Part shown: positions 12,839 to 21,386 of the stretch, piece by piece
Layout of the letters: each line of letters begins with the position of its first letter
Numbering within the stretch: position 1 is the first letter of the stretch
NCBI GenBank assembly: GCA_036399715.1
Contig: DASWMO010000135.1
Location: 1-23,134, forward strand
Direction of reading: 5' to 3'
Source: DASVSE01 sp036399715
Lineage (GTDB): Bacteria > Bacteroidota > Rhodothermia > Rhodothermales > Rubricoccaceae
DNA: 23,134 nucleotides
The notes under the pieces: model-generated
Databases searched by the model: none
What the model was told of the DNA's origin: nothing
Seen by the model: only the letters and a program-made list of their open reading frames with translations
Position numbers and translations under genes: made by a program

Positions 12839-14113
12839 ATGCTCCGAACCGCCACGCTGCTCGCCGTCGGGCTCGCCGCCGTGCTTGCCGCCCGCCCCGC
12901 CGGCGCCCAGACGCCCGACGGACCGGCCGACCCTGCTCTCACGGTCTCCGTGGACTGCCCGGGCTACGTTCCCGGCTGCGACGTGGACTTCTTCCAGACC
13001 GAGGTCCCGTTCGTGCGCTTCGTCCGCGACCCCGGCGGCGCCGACGTGGCGGTCCTCGTGACGCGCCAGGAGACCGGCGGCGGCGGGCAGCGCTACAGTC
13101 TGTTCCTGCGCGGGCGCCGCGCGGCGGCCGGCCGCACGGACACGCTGACGGTCCAGACGGAGCCCGGCGCGACCGACGACGCGCAGCGGCGGGCGCTGCT
13201 GTCGCGGCTGTCGCTCGGCCTTGCCGGCTTCGCGGCGCGGACGGGCCTCGCGGACCGCCTCTCGGTCGCCTACGCCGCGCCCGCGGCCGGTGCGCCCGCT
13301 GCGGTGCCCGCCGCCGACCCGTGGAACGCGTGGGTCTTCCGCATCCAAGGCAACGGCTACTTCAACGGGCAGCAGCAGACGTCGTCGGTACAGCTGTTCG
13401 GCTCGGTCTCGGCCGCACGCGTGACAGACCGGTGGAAGCTCCGCATTCAGCCCAACGCGTCGCTCGAGCGCGACGCGTTCGAGCTCCCCGACAGCACGAC
13501 GTTCGTCAGCCGCCGCTCCAGCCAGGGACTGTTCGCCCAGCTCGTCCGCGCGCTCTCCGGGCACTGGTCGGCCGCGGTCCAGCTCAACGCGCGCCGGTCG
13601 ACGTTCCAGAACTACGACGGCCGCCTCACGGGCGGGCCGGCCGTCGAGTACAACGTCTACCCGTACGCCGAGTCCACGCGGCGACAGCTCCGCCTCGCGG
13701 CCGCGCTCGACGGGGAGGTGGCGGCGTACGTGGACGCGACGCTGTTCGGGCGCACGCGCGAAGTCAACCTGCGTCCCCGCGTCTCGGCGACGGCTGTGTT
13801 CGCGCAGCCCTGGGGCTCGGCCGACGTCTCCGTCGACGCGTCCAGCATCGCGACGCGGGCCGGCAAATACCAGCTTGGCCTGGGCGGCAACCTCGACCTG
13901 CGCATCGTACAGGGGCTCAATCTGAACGTGTTTGGCAACGCCTCGATCATCCGCGACCAGATCAACCTGCCCGCGGCGGGCGCGACGCCCGAGGAGATCC
14001 TCACGCGCCAGCGCGAGCTCGCGACGGGCTACCAGTACTTCATGGGCCTCGGGGTGTCGTACACGTTCGGCTCGATTTTCAACCCCGTCGTCAACGCGCG
14101 CTTCGGCAACTAG
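12839..14113 (+). CDS. Outer-membrane beta-barrel-like protein of unknown function (424 aa)
   Basis: I do not recognise a named family. The protein begins MLRTATLLAVGLAAVLAARP, a Sec signal peptide probably cleaved after AGA at residue 23. A soluble-looking domain (about 30-140) has a Cys pair in VDCPGYVPGCDVDFFQTEVP (C40, C47), then FVRFVRDPGGADVAVLVTRQ and a Gly cluster (TGGGGQRYSLFL). From about residue 165 to the end, alternating polar and hydrophobic strands with many aromatic edges (FRIQGNGYFNG, WKLRIQPNASL, QYFMGLGVSYTFG) look like a barrel of roughly 10-14 strands. The end NPVVNARFGN is not the usual terminal aromatic signature. The start at 12839 is chosen for the signal peptide over the frame opening at 12755. 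It is divergent from the beta-CASP gene and convergent with the dehydrogenase gene. Confidence 0.85.
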   Translation: MLRTATLLAVGLAAVLAARPAGAQTPDGPADPALTVSVDCPGYVPGCDVDFFQTEVPFVRFVRDPGGADVAVLVTRQETGGGGQRYSLFLRGRRAAAGRTDTLTVQTEPGATDDAQRRALLSRLSLGLAGFAARTGLADRLSVAYAAPAAGAPAAVPAADPWNAWVFRIQGNGYFNGQQQTSSVQLFGSVSAARVTDRWKLRIQPNASLERDAFELPDSTTFVSRRSSQGLFAQLVRALSGHWSAAVQLNARRSTFQNYDGRLTGGPAVEYNVYPYAESTRRQLRLAAALDGEVAAYVDATLFGRTREVNLRPRVSATAVFAQPWGSADVSVDASSIATRAGKYQLGLGGNLDLRIVQGLNLNVFGNASIIRDQINLPAAGATPEEILTRQRELATGYQYFMGLGVSYTFGSIFNPVVNARFGN

Positions 14114-14123
14114 GCAGGCGTCG

Positions 14124-15485
14124 CTACGCGCGCCAGACGGCCTTGACGTTGACGAACTGCCGCAGGCCCTCGACGCCCAGTTCGCGGCCCATGCCCGAGA
14201 TGCCGACGCCGCCGAAGGGCAGCTCGGCCTGACTCGCCACGAGCGCGTTGACGGCCACGACGCCCGCCCGAACCGCCCGCGCGACGCGCTCGGCCCGCGC
14301 AGCGTCCTGCGTCCAGACCGACGCGCCGAGGCCGAATCGCGTCGCGTTCGCCAGCCGCACCGCGTCCGCCTCGTCGCGGGCGACCGTGATGGAGGCGACC
14401 GGTCCGAACAGCTCCTCGGTGTACGGCACCATGCCCTCGGCGACCTCGACGAGCACGCCCGGGGCGACGAAAAAGCCCGGCCCGTCGAGCGCCGTCCCAC
14501 CCGTGGCGAGGCGAGCGCCCTGTGCGACCGCGCGGCGCGTCTGGTCGAGCAGGCCCTCGCGCAGGTCTGCCCGGGCCATCGGCCCGACGTCCATCGCCTC
14601 GTCGAGCGGGTCGCCGACGCGGAGGGCAGCCACGCGGGCGACGAATGCCTCGGTAAAGGCGGCCGCAATGGGCGCCTCGACGATAAACCGCTTGGCGGCG
14701 ATGCAGCTCTGCCCGGTGTTCTGCATGCGAGCCGTTACGCCCGCCTGCACGGCCGCGTCCATGTCGGCGTCCGCGAGGACGACGAACGGGTCGGACCCGC
14801 CGAGTTCGAGCACGACGGGCTTGAGTGCGGCCGCGGCCTGCGCGGCGACGGCCCGACCCGCCCGCTCCGATCCCGTGAGCGTGACCGCGGCCACGCGGTC
14901 GTCCGCGATGACGGCCGCGACGCGCGGGTCGGCGATGGCGAGGTGCTCGAAGACGCCGTCGCCCAGGCGCGCCTCAGCGAAGGCGTCGGCGAGGGCGTCG
15001 CCGCAGCCGCGGACATTCGGCGCATGCTTCAGGAGGACGGTCCCGCCGGCGAGAATGACCGGCACGGCGGCGCGGACAGCCTGCCAGAACGGGAAATTCC
15101 ACGGCATAATGGCCAGAACCGTCCCGAGCGGCTCGTACGCGACGAAGGCGCTGGGCGCGGCAGCGGGGCGCGGACTGTCGGCAAAGGCGTCGGGGGCCAT
15201 CGCGGCGAGGGCACGCGCAGCGACCGCGCACTTGTGGACCTCGGCGCGCGCCTGCACGATCGGCTTGCCCATCTCGGCCGTCGCCACCTGCGCGAGGCGT
15301 TCCGCATCGGCGTCGAGACGGTCCGCCAGCGCGTGCACGGCCGCGACGCGCGCGTCGAGCAGCGTCTCGCGCTGCCGGGCTGCTGCCTGCGACGCACGTT
15401 CGAGGGCGTCGTCGAGTTCGTCGTCGGAGAGGTCCGGGTGGTCGGCGAGCGTCTCGCCAGTGGCGGGGTTGACCGAGGCAGGCAT
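14124..15485 (-). CDS. NAD(P)-dependent aldehyde dehydrogenase, succinate-semialdehyde type (453 aa)
   Basis: The enzyme oxidises an aldehyde to its acid with NAD(P). It begins MPASVNPATGETLADHPDLS and shows PWNFPFWQ (N130), LTGSERAG (203-210), the general base in LELGGSDPF (E227), the nucleophile in NTGQSCIAAKRF (C261), EELFGPVAS and ELPFGGVGISGMGRELG. The short length and the AEMGKPI, ELGGSDPFVVL and NTGQSCIAAKR wording match the Sad/YneI-like succinate-semialdehyde dehydrogenases better than the longer GabD type. Substrate specificity remains an inference. A frame extending to 15638 exists; the ATG at 15485 is the family start. No GABA aminotransferase gene is nearby, so it is probably a general aldehyde or C4-semialdehyde scavenger. 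Confidence 0.93.
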   Translation of the reverse strand: MPASVNPATGETLADHPDLSDDELDDALERASQAAARQRETLLDARVAAVHALADRLDADAERLAQVATAEMGKPIVQARAEVHKCAVAARALAAMAPDAFADSPRPAAAPSAFVAYEPLGTVLAIMPWNFPFWQAVRAAVPVILAGGTVLLKHAPNVRGCGDALADAFAEARLGDGVFEHLAIADPRVAAVIADDRVAAVTLTGSERAGRAVAAQAAAALKPVVLELGGSDPFVVLADADMDAAVQAGVTARMQNTGQSCIAAKRFIVEAPIAAAFTEAFVARVAALRVGDPLDEAMDVGPMARADLREGLLDQTRRAVAQGARLATGGTALDGPGFFVAPGVLVEVAEGMVPYTEELFGPVASITVARDEADAVRLANATRFGLGASVWTQDAARAERVARAVRAGVVAVNALVASQAELPFGGVGISGMGRELGVEGLRQFVNVKAVWRA

Positions 15486-15668
15486 AGAGTCGGGTGGTCG
15501 TGAGTCGTAGTCGGCGTCACACCGAGGCGGCGCGATTTGGTTCGGCGGGCGCCTCGCGGCTGACTGCGGAATCGGTCGAGCGAAACGCCCCTCCTCCCCT
15601 CCTTCTTCCCTTGCCGACGCCGCGGCGCGTGGGGACATTGCCGGACTTCACCCGACGCACCCCGCACG

Positions 15669-16595
15669 ATGGCCCCGGACGGCACCTTCCGCCGCAGCGC
15701 GCGCCTCATGCGGTCGTGGTTCGGCGGGCTCCGGAGGTCCGTGCGCCGCGGCGTGCCGTTCGCCTCGGGCGACGGGACCGCCGAGGCACTCCCGCAGGCC
15801 CCGCCGGAGGCGCCTCGGGCGACCGTCCAAACGGTCGATCCGCCCGCCGCGACGGCCACTGCACCGCCTGCCGACGAGGTCACGGCCCGCGGCGTCTCGC
15901 GCCGCGCCGTCGAGGCGCTCGTCGGGATGCCCGTCGGGCCGCTCGACCTGTACGAGCACGCCCTCCGCCACCGCTCGCTCTTCCGCGGCCTCCCGACCGA
16001 CGGGACCGAGAGCAACGAGCGCCTCGAGTTCCTCGGCGACGCCGTGCTCGGGGCCGTCGTCGCCGAGGCACTCTTTACGGCCTTTCCCGACCGCGATGAG
16101 GGACTCCTGACGCGCACGCGGGCGACGCTCGTCAACGGCAAGGCCCTCGCGGGCTACGCCGAGGCGCTCGGTCTCGGGCCGCTGCTGCTGCTCTCGGACA
16201 ACATGGACTCGGCGGCGGGCCGCGCCAACACCACCATCCTCGCCGACGCCTTCGAGGCGATCCTCGGGGCCGTCTACCTCGACCTCGGCTTCGACGCCGC
16301 GCGCCGCTTCGTCCTCCGGGTCCTCGACGCTCACGCGAGCGTGCAGGACGCTGCTCAGGACCGCAGCAACCACAAGAGCCGCCTCCTCGAACTCGTCCAG
16401 AGCCGCGGCCTCGCCCAGCCCGTCTACTCGGTCGTGAGCGAGGAAGGCCCGAGCCACGATCGCCGCTTCACGGTCGCTGCGGTCGTGGACGGCGTGGACT
16501 GCGGGCAGGGCACGGCGAAGTCCAAGAAGGAGGCCGAGCAGGAGGCCGCCAAACAGGCCCTCGCCACGCTGCGGCGGTTCGAGAAAGAGGCTTGA
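15669..16595 (+). CDS. rnc: Ribonuclease III with extended N terminus (308 aa)
   Basis: RNase III cuts double-stranded RNA and matures rRNA precursors. The catalytic domain (about 75-225) carries the signature NERLEFLGDAVLG (116-128, with E120 and D124) and the second acidic pair in LADAFEAILGAVYLD (D193, E196). A C-terminal dsRNA-binding domain (about 233-302) ends with the typical KSKKEAEQEAAKQAL. The enzyme usually has about 225-250 residues; here about 75 residues precede the catalytic domain, a basic stretch (RSWFGGLRRSVRRG) and then a Pro/Ala-rich linker. The ATG at 15669 gives 308 residues; an ATG at 15708 (M14) is a plausible alternative. No Shine-Dalgarno is present. gcvP follows 127 bp later on the same strand. 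Confidence 0.95.
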   Translation: MAPDGTFRRSARLMRSWFGGLRRSVRRGVPFASGDGTAEALPQAPPEAPRATVQTVDPPAATATAPPADEVTARGVSRRAVEALVGMPVGPLDLYEHALRHRSLFRGLPTDGTESNERLEFLGDAVLGAVVAEALFTAFPDRDEGLLTRTRATLVNGKALAGYAEALGLGPLLLLSDNMDSAAGRANTTILADAFEAILGAVYLDLGFDAARRFVLRVLDAHASVQDAAQDRSNHKSRLLELVQSRGLAQPVYSVVSEEGPSHDRRFTVAAVVDGVDCGQGTAKSKKEAEQEAAKQALATLRRFEKEA

Positions 16596-16604
16596 AGGGG
16601 TACA

Positions 16605-16655
16605 AGACGTCGGGGCCGAAGGGTTAGACCGGAAGCGCTTTCCCGACCGGCGTCT
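16605..16655 (+). other. Imperfect stem in the rnc-gcvP gap
   Basis: AGACG (16605-16609) pairs with CGTCT (16651-16655), and TCGG (16610-16613) with CCGA (16643-16646), leaving CCGG as a bulge. A smaller hairpin (GGAA/TTCC, 16631-16643) lies inside. It could be the end of the rnc transcript or a leader of gcvP. It does not resemble a glycine riboswitch. Confidence 0.3.
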
Positions 16656-16722
16656 CGCCCCTCCCGCCCCGGATCACGTCTCGCGCAGGAGAGTCCACCA
16701 TCCACACCACACGCTCACGCTC

Positions 16723-19572
16723 ATGGAGACGGTCATCACCCGGACGGGCCACCCGGACAGGTTCGCCGAGCGCCACCTCGGCCCCTCGCCCGACGACACG
16801 GCCGCGATGCTGGCCACGCTCGGCCTCGACTCGCTCGACGCCCTCGCCGAGGCGGCCGTGCCGGACGCCATCCGAACGGACGCGCGCCTCGACCTGCCGG
16901 CCGCGCTCTCCGAGCCCGAGTTGCTCGCCCTCGCGGCGACGCTTGCGGGGGAGAACACGCCCGCGCGCTCGTTCCTCGGGATGGGCTACGCCGGCACGTT
17001 CACGCCGCCCGTCATCCAGCGCAACGTGCTCGAGAATCCGGGCTGGTACACCCAGTACACGCCGTACCAGGCCGAGATCGCGCAGGGCCGCCTCGAAGCC
17101 CTGCTGACCTTCCAGACCGTCGTGACGGACCTGACGGGCCTGCCCGTCGCCAACGCGTCGCTCCTGGACGAGGCGACGGCCGCCGCCGAGGCGATGTCGC
17201 TCTTCGTCGGCGCGCAGCGCGGGGCCCGCAAGACGTTCGCCGTCGACGCGCGCGTCCACCCGCAGACGGTCGCCGTCGTGCGGATGCGCGCCGAGCCGCT
17301 CGGCATCGCGGTCGAGACGGTCGACGCGGCAGCCTTTGCGCCCACGGCCGACACGATCGGCGTGCTCGTTCAGTACCCCGCGACGGACGGCGAGATCGTG
17401 GACTACCGCGGCCTCGCGGAGCGCGCGCACGCGGCGGGCGCGTACGTCGCGGCCGCCTGCGACCTGCTCGCGCTCACCCTCATCGAGGCGCCGGGCGCGT
17501 GGGGCGCGGACGTGGCACTCGGCAACTCCCAGCGCTTCGGCGTCCCGATGGGCAACGGCGGCCCGCACGCGGCCTTCTTCGCGACCGCCGACGCGTTCAA
17601 GCGCCAGCTTCCGGGCCGCATCATCGGCGTCTCGAAAGACCGGCACGGCGACCCGGCGCTGCGGATGGCGCTCCAGACGCGCGAGCAGCACATCCGCCGC
17701 GAGAAGGCGACGTCCAACATCTGCACGGCCCAGGCGCTGCTGGCCAACATGGCCGCCTTCTACGCGGTCTACCACGGCCCCGAGGGCCTGCGGAAGATTG
17801 CCGAGTACGTCCACGGCGCGACCCTCGCACTCTCCGCCGCCCTCGCCGAGGCAGGCCACGAGACGGTTCACGACGACGTGTTCGACACCCTGCGGGTTCG
17901 CCCGAGCGGACGCACGGCCGGCGACGTCATCGACGCGGCGCGCGCCGACGGCGTCAACCTGCGCCGCTTCGCGGACGAGACCGTCGGCATCGCCCTCGAC
18001 GAGACCGTGACCGCGGCCGACCTCGCCCTCGTCGCCCGGGCGTTCGGTGTCGAGTGGGATGGGGCGTTCGAAGCGACGGCGTATGCGGGTGCGCACGTCC
18101 GCACGACGGACTATCTCACGCACCCGGTCTTCAACAGCTACCACTCGGAAACCGAGATGATGCGCTTCCTGAAGCGCCTCGAAAACAAGGACCTCTCGCT
18201 CGCGCACTCGATGATCCCGCTCGGGAGCTGCACGATGAAGCTCAACGCGGCGGCCGAGATGATGCCGATCACGATGGGCGGCTGGGCGAACGTCCACCCG
18301 TTCGCGCCGGCCGAGCAGACGGCCGGCTACGCCGAGATGATCGGGTCGCTCGGCGCGTGGATCGCCGAGATCACGGGCTTCGCGGCCGTCTCGCTGCAGC
18401 CCAACTCGGGCGCGATGGGCGAGTACGCGGGCCTGCTCACGATCCGCGCGTACCACCTCTCCCGAGGCGACGACCAGCGGACGGTCTGCCTCATCCCGAC
18501 GAGCGCCCACGGCACCAACCCGGCCTCGGCCGTGATGGCCGGCATGGACGTCGTGGCCGTCAAGGTGAGCGAGGACGGCGAGGTGGACGTGGACGACCTG
18601 CGGGCGAAGGCCGAGCAGCACGCGGACCGCCTCGCGGCGCTGATGATCACGTACCCGTCCACGCACGGCGTCTTCGAGCCGACGATCCGCGAGATCGCGG
18701 ACATCGTCCACGCGAACGGCGGGCTGGTCTACATGGACGGCGCCAACCTCAACGCGCAGGTCGGGCTGTGCCGCCCGGGCGACTTCGGGATGGACGTGTG
18801 CCACCTCAACTTGCACAAGACGTTCGCGATTCCGCACGGCGGCGGCGGGCCGGGCATGGGCCCGATCGCGTGCACCGAAGCACTCGCGCCGTTCCTGCCG
18901 GGCCACCCGGTCATGGCGACCGGCGGGGACGAGGCCATCGGGCCCGTCGCGGCGGCGCCGTTCGGGAGCGCGCTGATTCTGCTCATCTCGTGGGCCTACA
19001 TCGCGATGATGGGGCCCGACGGCCTGCGGCGCGCGTCGCTGACGGCGATCCTCAACGCCAACTACATGGCGAAGCGGCTCGACGGCCACTACGACATCCT
19101 CTTCCGCGGGCCGGGCGGGTTCGTCGCCCACGAGTTCATCCTCGACGTGCGGCCGTTCCAGAAGGCCGGCGTCTCGGCCGAGGACATCGCGAAGCGCCTC
19201 ATCGACTACGGCTTCCACGCCCCGACGATGTCGTGGCCGGTGACCGGCACGCTGATGGTCGAGCCGACCGAGAGCGAGAGCCGCGCGGAGTTGGACCGCT
19301 TCTGCGACGCGATGATCGCGATCCGGACCGAGATCCAGGAGCTGGAGATCGGGACGGCAGACGCAGCGGACAACGTGCTCAAGAACGCGCCGCACACGCT
19401 CGCCGAGGTCACGGCCGACGAGTGGGACCACGCGTACACGCGCTCGCAGGCCGCGTGGCCGGCGCCGTGGACGCGCGAGCGCAAGCTCTGGCCGAGCGTC
19501 GCGCGCGTGGACAACGCCTTCGGCGACCGCAACCTCGTGTGCTCGTGCCCGCCGATGGAGGACTACGCCTAG
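16723..19572 (+). CDS. gcvP: Glycine dehydrogenase (decarboxylating), P-protein of the glycine cleavage system (949 aa)
   Basis: GcvP uses pyridoxal phosphate to decarboxylate glycine and passes the aminomethyl group to the lipoyl H-protein. This is the long single-chain form in which the two halves are fused. The N-terminal half has FAERHLGPS, YTQYTPYQAEIAQGRLEAL and LDEATAAAEAM. The C-terminal half has SMIPLGSCTMKLNAA, LQPNSGAMGEYAGLL, TSAHGTNPASA, YMDGANLNAQVG and the PLP lysine in NLHKTFAIPHGGGGPG (K699). The ending FGDRNLVCSCPPMEDYA is diagnostic. Length is normal. gcvT and gcvH are not in the window, so the system's genes are dispersed. The ATG is preceded by a C/A-rich leader with no Shine-Dalgarno. 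A perfect palindrome follows the stop codon. Confidence 0.98.
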   Translation: METVITRTGHPDRFAERHLGPSPDDTAAMLATLGLDSLDALAEAAVPDAIRTDARLDLPAALSEPELLALAATLAGENTPARSFLGMGYAGTFTPPVIQRNVLENPGWYTQYTPYQAEIAQGRLEALLTFQTVVTDLTGLPVANASLLDEATAAAEAMSLFVGAQRGARKTFAVDARVHPQTVAVVRMRAEPLGIAVETVDAAAFAPTADTIGVLVQYPATDGEIVDYRGLAERAHAAGAYVAAACDLLALTLIEAPGAWGADVALGNSQRFGVPMGNGGPHAAFFATADAFKRQLPGRIIGVSKDRHGDPALRMALQTREQHIRREKATSNICTAQALLANMAAFYAVYHGPEGLRKIAEYVHGATLALSAALAEAGHETVHDDVFDTLRVRPSGRTAGDVIDAARADGVNLRRFADETVGIALDETVTAADLALVARAFGVEWDGAFEATAYAGAHVRTTDYLTHPVFNSYHSETEMMRFLKRLENKDLSLAHSMIPLGSCTMKLNAAAEMMPITMGGWANVHPFAPAEQTAGYAEMIGSLGAWIAEITGFAAVSLQPNSGAMGEYAGLLTIRAYHLSRGDDQRTVCLIPTSAHGTNPASAVMAGMDVVAVKVSEDGEVDVDDLRAKAEQHADRLAALMITYPSTHGVFEPTIREIADIVHANGGLVYMDGANLNAQVGLCRPGDFGMDVCHLNLHKTFAIPHGGGGPGMGPIACTEALAPFLPGHPVMATGGDEAIGPVAAAPFGSALILLISWAYIAMMGPDGLRRASLTAILNANYMAKRLDGHYDILFRGPGGFVAHEFILDVRPFQKAGVSAEDIAKRLIDYGFHAPTMSWPVTGTLMVEPTESESRAELDRFCDAMIAIRTEIQELEIGTADAADNVLKNAPHTLAEVTADEWDHAYTRSQAAWPAPWTRERKLWPSVARVDNAFGDRNLVCSCPPMEDYA

Positions 19573-19577
19573 CCGGA

Positions 19578-19607
19578 CGCGGCGCGCCTCGGCCGAGGCG
19601 CGCCGCG
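19578..19607. terminator. 30-nt perfect palindrome between convergent gcvP and SDR genes
   Basis: Bases 19578-19592 are the exact reverse complement of 19593-19607, giving two 15-nt arms with no spacer and a core of ctcggccgag. It begins 6 nt after the gcvP stop and ends 7 nt before the SDR stop. The RNA of either strand would form a very stable GC hairpin, so it is a strong bidirectional terminator candidate although no T-tract follows. Confidence 0.65.
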
Positions 19608-19614
19608 GGGCGGG

Positions 19615-20505
19615 TCAGGTCGGGTTGCCGCCGGTGACGCCGAAGACCTCGCCGGTGATGTAGCCCGACTCCTGGGACGCGAGGAAGACGAACACGGGCG
19701 CGATCTCGGCCGGCTGGCCGGGGCGGCCGTAGGGCGTCGTCGCCCCGAACTGTTCGACCTTCTCCTGGGTCTGGCCGCCGGAGGGCTGGAGCGGCGTCCA
19801 GAACGGGCCCGGGGCGACGGCGTTGACGCGCACGCCGTTCTCGATGGCCTGTGCGGCGAGCGCCTTGGTGAAGCCGATGATGGCCCACTTCGTCGTCGCG
19901 TAGTCGAGGAGGGTGGGCGAGGGGTCGAAGCCCTGGATCGAGGTCACGTTGATGACGGCCGCGCCGGGCGGCAGCAGCGGCAGGGCGGCCTTGCTCAGCC
20001 AGAACATCGCGTAGACGTTCGTCTTGAACGTCGCGTCGAACTGCTCGGTCGTGATGTCGGCGATGCTGGGCTGGGTGACCTGCTTGCCGGCGTTGAGGAC
20101 GAGGATGTCGAGCCCGCCGAGTTGCTCGTTGGCGTCGGCGATGAGCTGGTTACAGAATGCCTCGTCCATCAGGTTGCCGGGGAGGCGGAGGAGGGTGCCG
20201 CCCTCGGCCTCGATGAGGTCCGCGAGGGACTGGGCGTCTTTCTCTTCGGCGGGGAGGTAGTTGATGGCGACCGAGGCGCCTTCGCGGGCGTAGGCGAGCG
20301 CGACGGCGCGGCCGATGCCTGAGTCGCCGCCGGTGATGAGGGCGCGGCGGCCTGTCAGGCGACCCGAGCCGCGGTAGGTCGTCTCGCCGTGGTCCGGCAC
20401 GGGGTCCATCTGGGCGGTCTCGCCGGGGGCGGACTGCGGCTGGCGGGGGAACGGCGGGCGCGGGTACTGGCTCCGCGGGTCCTGCATGGTGAACTGGTCG
20501 GGCAT
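19615..20505 (-). CDS. SDR family oxidoreductase, YghA/general-stress-protein-39 type (296 aa)
   Basis: This is a classical short-chain dehydrogenase with an N-terminal extension. The extension (MPDQFTMQDPRSQYPRPPFP, then MDPVPDHGETTYRGSGRLTG) is typical of the E. coli YghA and Bacillus stress-protein group. The Rossmann motif is TGGDSGIGRA (58-67), followed by NAG (138-140), Ser189 in INVTSIQGF, and Y202/K206 in DYATTKWA. It ends GEVFGVTGGNPT. Such enzymes reduce aldehydes with NADPH and are often stress-induced. The ATG at 20505 starts the conserved extension; the longer frame to 20589 is unlikely. It lies downstream of the M23 lipoprotein gene's 3' end with a 135-bp gap in which I see nothing recognisable. 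Confidence 0.94.
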   Translation of the reverse strand: MPDQFTMQDPRSQYPRPPFPRQPQSAPGETAQMDPVPDHGETTYRGSGRLTGRRALITGGDSGIGRAVALAYAREGASVAINYLPAEEKDAQSLADLIEAEGGTLLRLPGNLMDEAFCNQLIADANEQLGGLDILVLNAGKQVTQPSIADITTEQFDATFKTNVYAMFWLSKAALPLLPPGAAVINVTSIQGFDPSPTLLDYATTKWAIIGFTKALAAQAIENGVRVNAVAPGPFWTPLQPSGGQTQEKVEQFGATTPYGRPGQPAEIAPVFVFLASQESGYITGEVFGVTGGNPT

Positions 20506-20640
20506 CGGCTGGGCGGGAGAGGGAAGGGCCGGATCGACCCGGACGCCCCTCGGGTTCCGCCCCTGTCTCACGCTCCGGGAGTTCCCCACGTCGCGGCGAT
20601 GCAGTGGGTGTGCACCGCAAATCAGCGCTTGCGTCGTCTG

Positions 20641-21306
20641 CTACCGCGCGACGGCCATCTCGGCAGCGCGGAACAGGCCGTACGGGTTGACGGGCGTGCC
20701 GCGGCCGCTGCCCGAGACCGAGAGCACCTGGAAGTGCAGGTGCGGCCCGCGGGCGTTGCCCGTGCTACCGACCGTCCCGAGGGCGTCGCCGCGGCGGACG
20801 ACGACGTGCTCGGTGATGCCCGGCGCGTAGCTGTCCATGTGCGCGTAGTAGTAGTCCGTCTGGCCGTCGGCGGAGCGGAGGTAGAGCGTGCGCCCACCGA
20901 GGGCGTTCCACGTCGTCCGCGTGACGGTCCCGTCGGTGACGGCGACGAGGGGCGTGCCGCGCGGGGCGGGCATGTCGATCGAGTTGTGCGTGCGGCCGCC
21001 TGAGCGCGGCGACGTGAACGAGTCCTGGAGGCGGCTCGGGTCGAACCCGACGACTGGCATCAGCAGGATCGACGACGACGGCGCGGGCGCCGGGGCCGCC
21101 TCGGGTCGATGGGCGGGCACGCGGATCACGAGCGGCGGCGCGGGCGCCGGGCGGGGCGTCTCGCGGCGGGCGCCCTCGGCGCGGCGGCCAGCCCACCCGC
21201 CGGCCCCGCCGCCCGACGTGGCGCAGGCCGACAGTGTCAGGGTGAGGACCAGCGCGACGGCGGCGAGGCGGGCGGAGCGGAGCGAAACCAGACGGTCGGA
21301 GATCAT
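20641..21306 (-). CDS. M23 family metallopeptidase lipoprotein (221 aa)
   Basis: A second LytM-type peptidase, distinct from the one at 1028-2011. The start MISDRLVSLRSARLAAVALV runs into a lipobox LSAC (Cys28), so it is a lipoprotein. A Pro/Ala/Arg-rich linker (30-80) leads to the M23 domain. The zinc ligands appear intact: H107 and D111 in THNSIDMP, H156 in YAHMDSY, and H189/H191 in HLHFQV. It probably acts in the periplasm on peptidoglycan, or as an activator. Its small domain and lack of coiled coil suggest hydrolase activity rather than an EnvC-like role. The gene has about 80 bp upstream containing a short inverted repeat (21329-21343). Confidence 0.92.
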   Translation of the reverse strand: MISDRLVSLRSARLAAVALVLTLTLSACATSGGGAGGWAGRRAEGARRETPRPAPAPPLVIRVPAHRPEAAPAPAPSSSILLMPVVGFDPSRLQDSFTSPRSGGRTHNSIDMPAPRGTPLVAVTDGTVTRTTWNALGGRTLYLRSADGQTDYYYAHMDSYAPGITEHVVVRRGDALGTVGSTGNARGPHLHFQVLSVSGSGRGTPVNPYGLFRAAEMAVAR

Positions 21307-21328
21307 AGAAACGGAGCAGAGAACGCCC

Positions 21329-21343
21329 GTGCCATATCGGCAC
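21329..21343 (-). promoter_or_regulatory. GTGCC-n5-GGCAC inverted repeat upstream of the M23 lipoprotein gene
   Basis: GTGCC (21329-21333) and GGCAC (21339-21343) flank ATATC, 22 nt before the start at 21306. The short AT-rich centre in a GC-rich setting suggests a promoter or operator, but there is no consensus match. Confidence 0.3.
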
Positions 21344-21386
21344 TGGACGGGTCGGGGTTAACAGGGCACGGGGGCGCCGTGCGAGA

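Noticed and set aside
16596..16722. A glycine riboswitch upstream of gcvP
   Set aside because: The gap is only 127 nt and lacks the conserved glycine aptamer core; only an imperfect stem is present.
16624..19431. A 935-codon open frame antisense to gcvP, and other very long overlapping frames such as 4356-6581 and 17499-19637 on the plus strand
   Set aside because: They are by-products of very high GC content, are rich in Arg, Ala and Gly, show no family motif, and lie opposite or out of frame with strongly supported genes.
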